Below are positions 24,437 through 32,247 of a stretch of 49,802 nucleotides of DNA, piece by piece (positions within the stretch are counted from its first letter, which is position 1; each line of letters opens with the position of its first letter). Position numbers and translations under genes: made by a program. The DNA comes from JAYZAP01 sp964645285 (GTDB lineage Bacteria; Pseudomonadota; Alphaproteobacteria; JAAXGF01), in contig CAZYDR010000011.1 of NCBI GenBank assembly GCA_964645285.1, positions 1-49,802 of the forward strand. The letters run 5' to 3'. Under the pieces are notes generated by a model, which made no database searches, was not told where the DNA came from, and saw only the letters and a program-made list of their open reading frames with translations.

Positions 24437-25414
24437 ATGCAGATCGGCGTTGTTCTCGACATCCTGTGGCCGTTTGAACAGATCAGGCGGCTGGCCATGG
24501 CGGCGGAAGATGCCGGCTTTGATCAGGTCTGGATAAGCGATCATCCCTTGGGCCTCGACCCGTTTCTCGTCGTGCTTCGTCTGGCGTCGGAACTCCCCCG
24601 AATTCAGCTCGGTATTGGGACGATCAATCCCTCGGCGCGCCACCCGGCGGTTCTCGCGGCCTCGGCCGCCACCCTGAACCAAATGATCGGCGGACGCTTT
24701 TCCCTGGGTATCGGCTCTTCGATCAATCCGCTGCTCCATCCCATCGGGCTCGATGTGGCCGGGCAGGTGACGCGTTGCCGTGAGGCGATCCGTATTATCC
24801 GGCAATTGCTCGAGGACGGCGGCTCGACGTTTTCCGGTGAGATGTTTTCGACCCTGGATGCCAAGCTGCGTTTCGATAGCGGCGGCCCGCTGCCGGTTCT
24901 GGTCGGCGCGTCCGGCGCCCCGAAGATGCTCAGGATGAGTGGCGAGGAAGCCCACGGGGTGATTATTCCGGCCGGCAACCGGGCCTTCTACCGTTATGCC
25001 GTGGATGCGTTTCGCCACGCCATGCGGGATGCGGGGCGCGAGGGTGAAGGCGCCGTGGTTCTCAACGGCAATATCGCGGTGAGCGACGATTCAGACGCCG
25101 CTTTGAGATCTATCAAACCCCTGGTCGCCGACGCCATTGCCCACCGGGCCGAGAGCGAGTTCTCCCTGCGTTACATGGGAGTTACCCTCGAACAGGCCCA
25201 CGCCTGGCGGGACGATCCGGACTCGCTGCCCGACGACGTCACCCGGGAGTCGGCCATTGCCGGCACGCCGGATGAATGTGTCGAAGGTTTGTTGAACTTT
25301 TCACGCTGGGGAATCACTCAGCTCTCGCTTCGTTTTCCCGAAGAAGCCACGATCAGGGCGGTAGGCGAGACCGTGCTGCCCAGGCTTAAGGCGCGGCTTT
25401 CAGACTCTGTATAA
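24437..25414 (+). CDS. Luciferase-like monooxygenase (LLM) family oxidoreductase
   Basis: Flavin- or F420-dependent TIM-barrel oxidoreductase. The start is ATG 24437 (MQIGVVLDILWPFEQIRRLA), 7 bases after the previous gene; upstream codons in this frame are shadow. The length is 325 residues. AAEDAGFDQVWISDH, LGIGTINPSARHPAVLAASAATL and GGRFSLGIGSS are the family's cofactor-side loops. The C-terminal AIAGTPDECVEGLLNFSRWG is also typical. Its last 29 bases overlap the convergent gene on the - strand. Confidence 0.88.
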   Translation: MQIGVVLDILWPFEQIRRLAMAAEDAGFDQVWISDHPLGLDPFLVVLRLASELPRIQLGIGTINPSARHPAVLAASAATLNQMIGGRFSLGIGSSINPLLHPIGLDVAGQVTRCREAIRIIRQLLEDGGSTFSGEMFSTLDAKLRFDSGGPLPVLVGASGAPKMLRMSGEEAHGVIIPAGNRAFYRYAVDAFRHAMRDAGREGEGAVVLNGNIAVSDDSDAALRSIKPLVADAIAHRAESEFSLRYMGVTLEQAHAWRDDPDSLPDDVTRESAIAGTPDECVEGLLNFSRWGITQLSLRFPEEATIRAVGETVLPRLKARLSDSV

Positions 25415-26393
25415 GCGCCGTCACCGTCGCCTTGTCGTCGCCCAGGTGGACGTTCAAGCGGTCGACCAGAGGGCCGTAGCGGGTTTTGATCTGGGCGGCG
25501 ACCTCGGCGGGCTCACCCATGACGGCGAAAGTATTCAGGATGTCGGGCTCGATCAGGGCGCCCATGTCCTCCCAGCGCCCCTGTTTTGACAGGCGGTTGA
25601 GTTCGGGCTGGAGGTCGCCCCAGCCTTGAATGTCGAGCACGCCCTTATAGGCGGGGGTCGAGGCGTAGAATGCGATCCGCCCCTGGACCTCCTGGCGCGA
25701 TGTGTTGAAGGCCTCTTCATTGGCGCCGCTGACAACGAATGGCGCGTGGGCGATTTCGAAATCCTGGCGCGCCCGGCCCTCTTTGGTCAGGGTTTCCTCG
25801 ATGATTGGTAAGGTGAACTCGCGAATATAACGCTCGGTGGTGAAGGGGTGGAGGATGATGCCGTCGGTGACCGCCGCCGCGGCTTCGGTCATGCGCGGAC
25901 CAACCGCGGCCAGTATGGTTTTCGGCCGGCCATGGCGGGTGTCGTCCGGCGAGAAGGCAGGGGTCATCAGGGTGTGGGTGTAGAATTCGCCGCGAAAATT
26001 TAGCGGCTTGCCGTCATACCAGCAATCCCATATGGCGTGCAGCGCGCGGACAAACTCTGTCATGCGCGCTGCGGGGTGCGACCACGTCATGGAGAATCGC
26101 CGCTGGATATGGGGCCGGATCTGCGATCCGAGGCCCAGCACGAAGCGTCCCTTGGAGAAGGCGTTGAGGTCATGGCCGAGATGGGCGAGCGTCATGGGAC
26201 TGCGGGCGAAGGCCACGGCGATGGCGGTAATGAGTTCGGTGCGGCTGGTGTGCTCGGCGGCCAGGGCCAGGGGCAGGAACGGATCATTGGTGGTCTCGGC
26301 GGTCATGATGCCGTCGAAGCCGCAGTCCTCAAGGAAAGCGGCCTGGGCTCCCGCGCCATGGAGACCGTCATTCATCCAGGAGTCAATTTTCAT
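25386..26393 (-). CDS. Luciferase-like F420-dependent oxidoreductase (TIGR03617-like)
   Basis: 335 residues starting MKIDSWMNDGLHGAGAQAAF. The barrel signature parts are EDCGFDGIMTAETTNDPFL, TAIAVAFARSPMTLAHLGHDL, SKGRFVLGLGSQIRPHI and AAVGPRMTEAAAAVTDG. The pattern of an N-terminal MAETxxDPF region and the GSQIRPHI loop is that of a subfamily seen in actinobacteria and alphaproteobacteria. It lies 9 bases downstream of the acyl-CoA synthetase gene on the same strand, so the two probably form an operon. It is not a close paralogue of the neighbouring convergent LLM gene. Confidence 0.88.
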   Translation of the reverse strand: MKIDSWMNDGLHGAGAQAAFLEDCGFDGIMTAETTNDPFLPLALAAEHTSRTELITAIAVAFARSPMTLAHLGHDLNAFSKGRFVLGLGSQIRPHIQRRFSMTWSHPAARMTEFVRALHAIWDCWYDGKPLNFRGEFYTHTLMTPAFSPDDTRHGRPKTILAAVGPRMTEAAAAVTDGIILHPFTTERYIREFTLPIIEETLTKEGRARQDFEIAHAPFVVSGANEEAFNTSRQEVQGRIAFYASTPAYKGVLDIQGWGDLQPELNRLSKQGRWEDMGALIEPDILNTFAVMGEPAEVAAQIKTRYGPLVDRLNVHLGDDKATVTALIQSLKAAP

Positions 26394-26402
26394 GGCGCGG
26401 GC

Positions 26403-27941
26403 TCAGATATTGCGTCCGGCGTCGCGCCAATAAGGCTCGCGCAGGCGGCGTTTGAAGATTTTGCCGGTGTCCTCGCGGGGCAGATCGGCCTGAAACTCCA
26501 CCACCCTGGGCACTTTGTAGTTGGCGAGATGCCTCTTAAGGTAGGCGCGCACGCCTTCCGCATCCAGTGGCGCGCCGTTCAGAGGCTCCACATAGGCGCA
26601 GAGCCTTTCGCCGTATTCCTCGTCGGGGATGCCGAAGACCGCACAATCGTGGACGCCGGGCATATTGATAAGTACCCCTTCGATCTCGGCCGGGTAGATA
26701 TTGACGCCACCGGAAATCACCATGTCGTTGACCCGGTCGCAAAGGAACAGATAACCGTCCTCATCTAGGTAACCGACATCGCCGATGGTGATAAGACCCT
26801 CGCGTTCGATCTCCCGGCGTTTGTCGTCGAGATTCTGATAGGTGAAATCGGGCCATTTATCGAGGCGTAGATATATCTCGCCGATCTCGCCGGTGGGTAG
26901 CACGTTGCCCTTATCGTCATAGATACGGATCGTGCCGCCGCTGATAGCACGGCCGACCGTACCAGGCTTGAGCAGGGCCTCTTCCGAGGTGTGAAAACAC
27001 ACGGCGCCGCTTTCGGTGGCGCCGTAGTACTCGTTGATAACCGGTCCCCACCATTCGATCATGCGGCGTTTGACGTCGGGCGGGCAGGGTGCGGCGCCAT
27101 GGCTGACGAACACCAGGGACGACAGGTCGTAGCGCGCCCGCACCTCGTCGGACAGGCGCAGCAGGCGCACGAACATGGTCGGCACCAGATGCACATGGGT
27201 GATGCGGTGGCGCTCGATGGTAGCCAGCAGTTCTTCTTCGTCGAAGCGCGGCTGGAGCACCACGTAACCGCCGCAATGCATGGAAATCAGCCCGAAGTGG
27301 TTGGGCACGACGTGATACATGGGCCCGGTGATCACCGCGCGCGGCGGATGATCGGCGTTGAGGCCGAACCAGAGATTGATGTTCTCGTCGCGCCGAACGG
27401 CGGTCTCCGCGGTCCAGGGTTCGCGGCGCACCCCCTTGGGCATGCCCGTTGTGCCCGAGGTGTAGATCATGCTGGGGCGCTCGGCTTTGGCGAGTTCTCG
27501 CCATTCGGGATAGCCGGCGAGCCATTGATTCCAGTCCGTATGGTCAGGCGGCACCATTATATTTTGGGGTTCGACTTTATAGGGTCCGGCGATCTCCGTC
27601 GGTGTCGGCGCCACGAAAACCGAAACGTCGTCGGGGATGGCGCCGGCGATGGCCGGCAACAGGTCGGCGTGAACGACTAAGGCGCGGGCGCCGCAGTCCC
27701 CAATGATATAGCCAGCCTCCTCGGCCTTGAGATGCCAGTTGATGGGAACCGCATAGGCGCCAAGGCAGTTGGCGGCATAGGTCGCTTCAAAAAATGCGAT
27801 ATCATTGCGTAAGAAAAGGGCGACCGTGTCACCTTCACGGATGCCCAATTCGTGGAAGCCGCTGGCTGCCCGCCTGGCGTTGATCATCAGGTCGTCCATG
27901 GTGATCTGACGATCGCCGCTTATCAGTGTTGTTTCGGTCAT
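26403..27941 (-). CDS. Acyl-CoA synthetase (AMP-forming)
   Basis: ANL-superfamily ligase of 512 residues that activates a carboxylate through an acyl-AMP. The ATP-binding motif is YTSGTTGMPKGV near residues 164-175. The A5 motif is YYGATESG, A7-A8 appears as GDVGYLDEDGYLFLCDR, and A10 is PREDTGKIFKRRL with the catalytic lysine. The fatty or aromatic acid substrate cannot be told from sequence. It is transcribed away from pccA, with a 105-base shared upstream region, and towards the LLM gene. Confidence 0.92.
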   Translation of the reverse strand: MTETTLISGDRQITMDDLMINARRAASGFHELGIREGDTVALFLRNDIAFFEATYAANCLGAYAVPINWHLKAEEAGYIIGDCGARALVVHADLLPAIAGAIPDDVSVFVAPTPTEIAGPYKVEPQNIMVPPDHTDWNQWLAGYPEWRELAKAERPSMIYTSGTTGMPKGVRREPWTAETAVRRDENINLWFGLNADHPPRAVITGPMYHVVPNHFGLISMHCGGYVVLQPRFDEEELLATIERHRITHVHLVPTMFVRLLRLSDEVRARYDLSSLVFVSHGAAPCPPDVKRRMIEWWGPVINEYYGATESGAVCFHTSEEALLKPGTVGRAISGGTIRIYDDKGNVLPTGEIGEIYLRLDKWPDFTYQNLDDKRREIEREGLITIGDVGYLDEDGYLFLCDRVNDMVISGGVNIYPAEIEGVLINMPGVHDCAVFGIPDEEYGERLCAYVEPLNGAPLDAEGVRAYLKRHLANYKVPRVVEFQADLPREDTGKIFKRRLREPYWRDAGRNI

Positions 27942-28008
27942 GCCAGTCCTCTCGCGCAGGCAGTTCGCACGTAATATAGTACGACCGTCATCGGCGCAGG
28001 AAGCCCGC

Positions 28009-28018
28009 GCTATAATCT
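28009..28018 (+). promoter_or_regulatory. Possible -10 element upstream of pccA
   Basis: GCTATAATCT at 28009-28018 lies about 30 bases before the pccA ATG in the divergent 105-base spacer. It contains a perfect TATAAT and resembles the CCTATAATCG boxes elsewhere in this window. No convincing -35 hexamer is seen 16-18 bases upstream. Confidence 0.35.
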
Positions 28019-28046
28019 AGTTCGCCATATTTTAGGTAGTTCACAC

Positions 28047-30029
28047 GTGTTTTCAAAAATCCTTATAGCCAACCGGGGCGAGATCGCCTGCCGTATCATC
28101 CGTACTGCTCAAGACATGGGTATTTCCAGTGTCGCGGTCTATTCCGAGGCCGACGCCGACGCGCTTCATGTGCGCATGGCCGACGAGGCTGTGGCCATTG
28201 GCCCGGCGGCCGCCGCGGAGAGCTATCTGGTGATCGACAAGATCGTCGCCGCGGCCCGCCGTACCGGCGCCGAAGCGGTCCATCCCGGATACGGCTTCCT
28301 GGCCGAGAACGCCGCCTTCGTGCGTGCGTTGGCGGATGCGGAAGTCGGCTTCATCGGGCCCGACGACAAAGCCATTGCGGCCATGGGCGATAAGCTTGAA
28401 TCGAAACGCCTGGCCGAGAACGCCGGGGTCAACACCATTCCCGGCCACGACGGAATCATCGCTGATAGCGACGAGGCAGTGGCCGTTGCCGTTGCCATCG
28501 GATACCCGGTCATGCTCAAGGCCACGGCCGGCGGCGGCGGTAAAGGCATGCGCTTTGCCCGCGACGAGACCGAGACCCGGAAAGGCTTTGCCCAGGCCGC
28601 CTCGGAGGCCCGATCGAGCTTTGGCGACGACCGCATTTTGATCGAGAAATTCGTCGAACAGCCGCGCCATATCGAGATCCAAGTGCTGGCTGATGGCCAC
28701 GGTAACTGCATTCACCTGGGGGAGCGTGAGTGCTCGATCCAGCGGCGCCACCAGAAGGTCATTGAGGAGTCACCGAGCCCCTTCCTCGACGCCGAGACCC
28801 GCGCCGCCATGGGCGCGCAGGCGGTGGCCCTGGCAAAGGCCGTGGACTATCGCTCGGCGGGTACAGTGGAGTTCATTGTTGATGGCAATAAAAATTTCTA
28901 TTTCCTTGAAATGAATACACGATTGCAAGTCGAGCATCCTGTGACAGAATTGGTCACGGGTATCGATCTCGTGGAGCAAATGATCCGTGTGGCAGCCGGC
29001 GAAATGCTGACATTGACGCAGTCTGATGTGACGGTTGATGGCTGGGCCGTAGAGGCCCGGATCTATGCGGAGGAGCCGTCGCGAGGCTTTCTTCCGGCGC
29101 CAGGGCGGCTGGTCCGTTATCGTCCGCCCGAGACCGTTGGCGCGCGGGTCGATACGGGCGTTTTTGAGGGCGCCGAGGTCAGCCTTTATTATGATCCGAT
29201 GGTTGCCAAACTGTGCGCCCACGGGGCCAATCGCGATCAGGCCATCGAGCGGCTTGGTGCCGCTCTCAATGCATTTGAGATCGCCGGCCCCGGTAATAAT
29301 CTCGCCTTCCTTGCCGCGGTCATGGGCCATCCACGATTTATGGCAGGAAACCTCACTACGGCCTTTATCGACGATGAATACGGTGAGACGTTTGGTGGCG
29401 TTGCGCTGACCGGTGAGCTTTTGGAAACATTGCTTGCCACGGCTGCTCTGGTGCAACTGCGTGAGGATGAGCGGAGCCATAGAATTTCGGGGCGGGTGGC
29501 CGGCGTCGATTGGTCACCGAACCGCCGTTGGGGTGTCAATCTCGGTGGTGACCTTCATGTGGTTGAGGCATCTTTGAACGACGTTGGGGCAGAGGTCACT
29601 GTGGGCGAGCAGGCCGTGCGTCTGTCCAGCGCGTGGAGGCCCGGTGAAACTCTGTTGCAAGGGACGATCCAGGGCCGTGCGGTGACGGTGCGGGTAAACC
29701 GCCAGGGCGAGGGTTATCGACTGTGTCACGGCGGCGCCGATGTAGTCGCCGTGGCGCGTCCAGAACGGGCTACCGAACTCGCCGCCACCATGCCCGTCAA
29801 GGCGGTGCCCGACCGTTCACGATATTTGTTGTCGCCCATGCCCGGACGGGTTGTCTCGATCATCGTCGAGGCAGGGCAGGCCTTCAAGGCCGGCGATGCC
29901 TTATGCGTGGTAGATGCCATGAAAATGGAAAATGTGCTGCGCGCCGAGCGCGACGGACAGGTGGCCAAAATTGTCGCCGACGCGGGTGACAGTGTTAGTG
30001 TAGATCAGGTGATTCTGGAGCTAGAATAG
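28047..30029 (+). CDS. pccA: Propionyl-CoA carboxylase alpha chain (biotin carboxylase plus biotin carrier)
   Basis: Carboxylates its own biotin with ATP and bicarbonate and passes the carboxyl to PccB. It is 660 residues. The biotin carboxylase N-domain starts KILIANRGEIACRIIRTA; the ATP-grasp glycine loop is KATAGGGGKGMR; ERECSIQRRHQKVIEE and EMNTRLQVEHPVTELVTG complete the active site. A linker or BT domain (about 450-590) precedes the biotinyl domain with AMKMEN, biotinylated at Lys626. ALHVRMADEAVAIGP and VDLVEQMIRVAAGE-type text (IDLVEQMIRVAAGE) match PccA better than the MCC paralogue at 47692. Confidence 0.95.
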   Translation: MFSKILIANRGEIACRIIRTAQDMGISSVAVYSEADADALHVRMADEAVAIGPAAAAESYLVIDKIVAAARRTGAEAVHPGYGFLAENAAFVRALADAEVGFIGPDDKAIAAMGDKLESKRLAENAGVNTIPGHDGIIADSDEAVAVAVAIGYPVMLKATAGGGGKGMRFARDETETRKGFAQAASEARSSFGDDRILIEKFVEQPRHIEIQVLADGHGNCIHLGERECSIQRRHQKVIEESPSPFLDAETRAAMGAQAVALAKAVDYRSAGTVEFIVDGNKNFYFLEMNTRLQVEHPVTELVTGIDLVEQMIRVAAGEMLTLTQSDVTVDGWAVEARIYAEEPSRGFLPAPGRLVRYRPPETVGARVDTGVFEGAEVSLYYDPMVAKLCAHGANRDQAIERLGAALNAFEIAGPGNNLAFLAAVMGHPRFMAGNLTTAFIDDEYGETFGGVALTGELLETLLATAALVQLREDERSHRISGRVAGVDWSPNRRWGVNLGGDLHVVEASLNDVGAEVTVGEQAVRLSSAWRPGETLLQGTIQGRAVTVRVNRQGEGYRLCHGGADVVAVARPERATELAATMPVKAVPDRSRYLLSPMPGRVVSIIVEAGQAFKAGDALCVVDAMKMENVLRAERDGQVAKIVADAGDSVSVDQVILELE

Positions 30030-30050
30030 AGGGGCTTCCGCCGCATTGGG

Positions 30051-30085
30051 TTAACAGTAAATTAACTAAGGTTAAGTAGCCTTAA
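30051..30085 (+). promoter_or_regulatory. Array of four phased TTAA boxes (CtrA-type site)
   Basis: TTAA occurs at 30051-30054, 30062-30065, 30072-30075 and 30082-30085. The first two form TTAACAGTAAATTAAC, which matches the CtrA consensus TTAA-N7-TTAA(C) exactly. The later ones have 6-base gaps, so successive boxes start 11, 10 and 10 bases apart, on one face of the helix. They lie 22 bases after pccA and about 90 bases before the remains of a histidine kinase gene. Confidence 0.6.
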
Positions 30086-30175
30086 GCTGGGCATGCCGTC
30101 CAAATAACTCGCAAGCAATAAAGTTGTGGATCGCGGGCGGTAAACGGAGGCGAGGCCGCGGCATCGCGATGACAT

Positions 30176-31142
30176 TTGCGACAGGGAATAGGGCGACTAC
30201 TGGCCCGTCAGGCCAGTCCCGGCGATTGCCGGGAATCAGCGAAACAAAACCGGGCCGCCGAGGCTGCCGGGCGGGAAGACGCGTGGATTGCCGAGCGCAT
30301 GGCGCTTCACCGCGATCCCAAGGGAGATTTCGATCAACGCCTGATCGACGGCCGGTGTCTAAGGATCAGCGAGCGTCGCACGCAGGAGGGTGGTTATGTT
30401 AAGTATTCGTAACGATATCACCCTGGGCAAACAGCGTGAGGCGGAACTCGCGGCGGTGACCCGGCAACTGCACGATGCCAACACCCAACTCGATACGGCC
30501 CTGGCCAACATGACCCAGGGCCTCGCCATGTTCGATGGTGAGCAGAGGCTTGTGCTGTGCAACGCACAATATTTCGAGTTGTTCGACCTGCCGCCCGCGT
30601 TCGGTGTGCCCGGAACGCCCCTGGTCGAGCTTGTCCGTCAAAGTGTTGCGTGCCTGGGGGGCGATTCATCGGACCTGGAGACGCGGATCGCCCAACGGCT
30701 TGAGCAAGCTCGCGTTCGCGAGCCGTGGTCAAGCAATGTTGAATTGGAAGATGGCCGGGTTACCAACATCGCCGACGGGTTCAGCGAGACCTGGTCGCAT
30801 GCGGTTTCAATCGAGGAAGACATCACCGAGCGCAAGCGGGCCGAGACTGTCCGCGTGCGGGCCAGGCGACATGGTGACGGCGGCGTTGAAATATCCGTGA
30901 AGGACGATGGCATCGGCGTTGCCGACAAGCATCTGGCCGTGGTTTTCGAACCCTTCCGTCAGGTCGACAGTGCTCTGAGCCGGCGGTTCGAAGGCACTGG
31001 TCTGGGGTTGCCGTTGGCCAAGAAAATGGTCGAATTGCATGATGGCACCCTGCGGTTTGACAGCAAACTTGGCGTCGGAACCACGGTCACACAAATTTTT
31101 CCGGCCGACCGGGTAATCGATCTGGCCGATGCCGCGCAATAG
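30176..31142 (+). pseudogene. Decayed PAS-domain sensor histidine kinase
   Basis: Kinase remains in two frames. From 30176 one frame reads AWIAERMALHRDPKGDFDQ and ISERRTQEGGYV, the end of a PAS domain, then hits TAA at 30410. The text continues one base out of register from about 30400 (SIRNDITLGKQREAEL), as expected after a single-base insertion. That second frame (open from 30390) holds a second PAS-like domain (ANMTQGLAMFDGEQRLVLCN, then EEDITERKRAE). It passes abruptly into the end of a HATPase domain: VKDDGIGV (G1), FEPFRQVDSALSRRFEGTGLGLPLAKKMVELHDGTL (F and G2, 30940-31060). The dimerisation/phosphoacceptor helix and N box, roughly 150 residues, are missing. Confidence 0.8.
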
Positions 31143-31157
31143 TCGGGCCCGGTTACG

Positions 31158-31442
31158 ATGAGCCACGAGAAGATGGTTCGCGTCCGCATCACGGGGCGTG
31201 TGCAGGGCGCCGGTTACCGCTATTGGGTGGTCGATCAGGCGGCGTTGCTGCATCTCGACGGCTTGGTGTGGAATCGTCGGGACGGTAGCGTCGAAGCGGT
31301 TTTCGCCGGGCCTGAGGGGGTGGTCGCCGATGTGGTCGGCCGGTGCCATCAGGGGCCGGTTCTGGCGCGCGTCGATGGCGTCGCTGAAACGGCAGAATCC
31401 GAAGCGGTTGCGGCCAGCTTCCGGGCCTTGCCGACGACCTAG
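31158..31442 (+). CDS. acyP: Acylphosphatase
   Basis: Small enzyme that hydrolyses acyl phosphates; 94 residues. The phosphate loop reads ITGRVQGAGYRYWV with the catalytic arginine, close to the usual GRVQGVGFR. The catalytic asparagine lies in LVWNRRDGSVEAVFAGP. Its TAG stop is formed by the first three bases of the 40-bp palindrome that follows. It is convergent with lipB. Confidence 0.93.
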   Translation: MSHEKMVRVRITGRVQGAGYRYWVVDQAALLHLDGLVWNRRDGSVEAVFAGPEGVVADVVGRCHQGPVLARVDGVAETAESEAVAASFRALPTT

Positions 31443-31479
31443 AGCGTACACCGATCCTATAGGATCGGTGTACGCTCTA
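31440..31479. repeat. Perfect 40-bp palindrome between convergent acyP and lipB
   Basis: Bases 31440-31459 are the exact reverse complement of 31460-31479. The arms begin TAGAGCGTAC and the centre is CCTATAGG. The outer TAG on each strand is the stop codon of acyP (+) and of lipB (-). There is no spacer, so an RNA hairpin would lose a few central pairs to a loop. It can serve as a bidirectional terminator although it lacks a T run. AGAGC...GCTCT palindromes are familiar as dispersed repeats in alphaproteobacterial intergenic regions, so it may also be a member of such a family. Confidence 0.95.
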
Positions 31480-32106
31480 ACCGAAAATTGTACCGAACGT
31501 CTTGCGCAGGACGGCGTCCACATCGTCCATGGAAGCTTCGATGCCAAGGTTGGCCAGGGAGGTGACGCCGTGCTCGCGGATGCCGCAGGCGACAATTCCC
31601 TGATAGTGCTCCAGGTTCGGCGAGATGTTGAGCGAGATCCCGTGATAGCTCACCCAGCGCCGGATGCGGACGCCGATGGCGGCAATTTTCACTTCATCGC
31701 CGGTGTCCCGTTGAACCCACACGCCGACCCGGCCCTGGCGCTGCTCGCCGCGCACGCCGAATATTCGGAGAGTCTTGATCAACCAATTTTCCAGATCATC
31801 CACATAGGCGCGAACGTCACCACCGCGTTGCTTGAGGTCGAGCATGACATAGGCGATGCGCTGGCCTGGGCCGTGATAGGTGTACTGCCCGCCGCGACCG
31901 GTGGCGATCACCGGCAAGCCCATGGAGTCGAGTAAATCGGCGGGTTTGGCGCTCGATCCGGCAGTGAACAATGCCGGGTGTTCGAGCAGCCATACCAGCT
32001 CCGGGGCGCTCTCCTCACGGATCGCCGCCGCGCGGGCTTCCATCTCGGCCACCGCATGGTCATAGGGCACGGGCTGGTCGCTGACGCGCCATTCAACGGA
32101 TTGCAT
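31477..32106 (-). CDS. lipB: Octanoyl-[ACP]:protein N-octanoyltransferase (lipoate biosynthesis)
   Basis: Moves octanoyl from ACP to lipoyl domains of 2-oxoacid dehydrogenases and GcvH. It is 209 residues. The motif GRGGQYTYHGPGQRIAYVMLD (over 31850-31920) is the family hallmark. The catalytic pair is Lys140 (EVKIAAIGVRI) and Cys174 (IVACGIREHGVTSL). The region between has WVSYHGISLNISP. It converges on acyP with only the palindrome between them, and diverges from tRNA-Leu. Confidence 0.96.
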   Translation of the reverse strand: MQSVEWRVSDQPVPYDHAVAEMEARAAAIREESAPELVWLLEHPALFTAGSSAKPADLLDSMGLPVIATGRGGQYTYHGPGQRIAYVMLDLKQRGGDVRAYVDDLENWLIKTLRIFGVRGEQRQGRVGVWVQRDTGDEVKIAAIGVRIRRWVSYHGISLNISPNLEHYQGIVACGIREHGVTSLANLGIEASMDDVDAVLRKTFGTIFG

Positions 32107-32125
32107 GACGATTACGCTAATACCC

Positions 32126-32182
32126 CCCTACGATTATAGGAACCCATTTCATGGCATGAAATGGGTTCCTATAATCGTAGGG
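32126..32182. repeat. 57-bp palindrome with TATAAT on both strands, lipB/tRNA-Leu spacer
   Basis: Bases 32126-32153 are the perfect reverse complement of 32155-32182, with one central base (32154). Each 28-base arm carries CCTATAATCG reading outward: 32168-32177 on + and 32131-32140 on -. The palindrome starts 20 bases upstream of the lipB start codon and ends 66 bases before the tRNA gene. Possible uses are a cruciform or operator, a pair of divergent -10 boxes, or a dispersed palindromic element. The hexamers 17 bases from each TATAAT read TTTCAT, a poor -35. Confidence 0.93.
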
Positions 32183-32198
32183 AGTATGCCACAGCGGC

Positions 32199-32227
32199 TT
32201 GCGATTCGTTGAGGGATTTGCTATCTC
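32199..32227 (+). promoter_or_regulatory. Probable tRNA-Leu promoter
   Basis: TTGCGA at 32199-32204 and TATCTC at 32222-32227 are 17 bases apart. The downstream box as GCTATCTC (32220-32227) matches the alphaproteobacterial GCTANAWC pattern at 7 of 8 positions. Predicted transcription starts about 12-15 bases before the tRNA. Confidence 0.45.
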
Positions 32228-32247
32228 CCGCACAGGAGTTTCGTTTA

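Noticed and set aside
31198..31935. 245-codon + strand frame spanning acyP, the palindrome and lipB
   Set aside because: It is out of frame with acyP, crosses the palindrome and runs antisense to lipB; both real genes have clear catalytic motifs.
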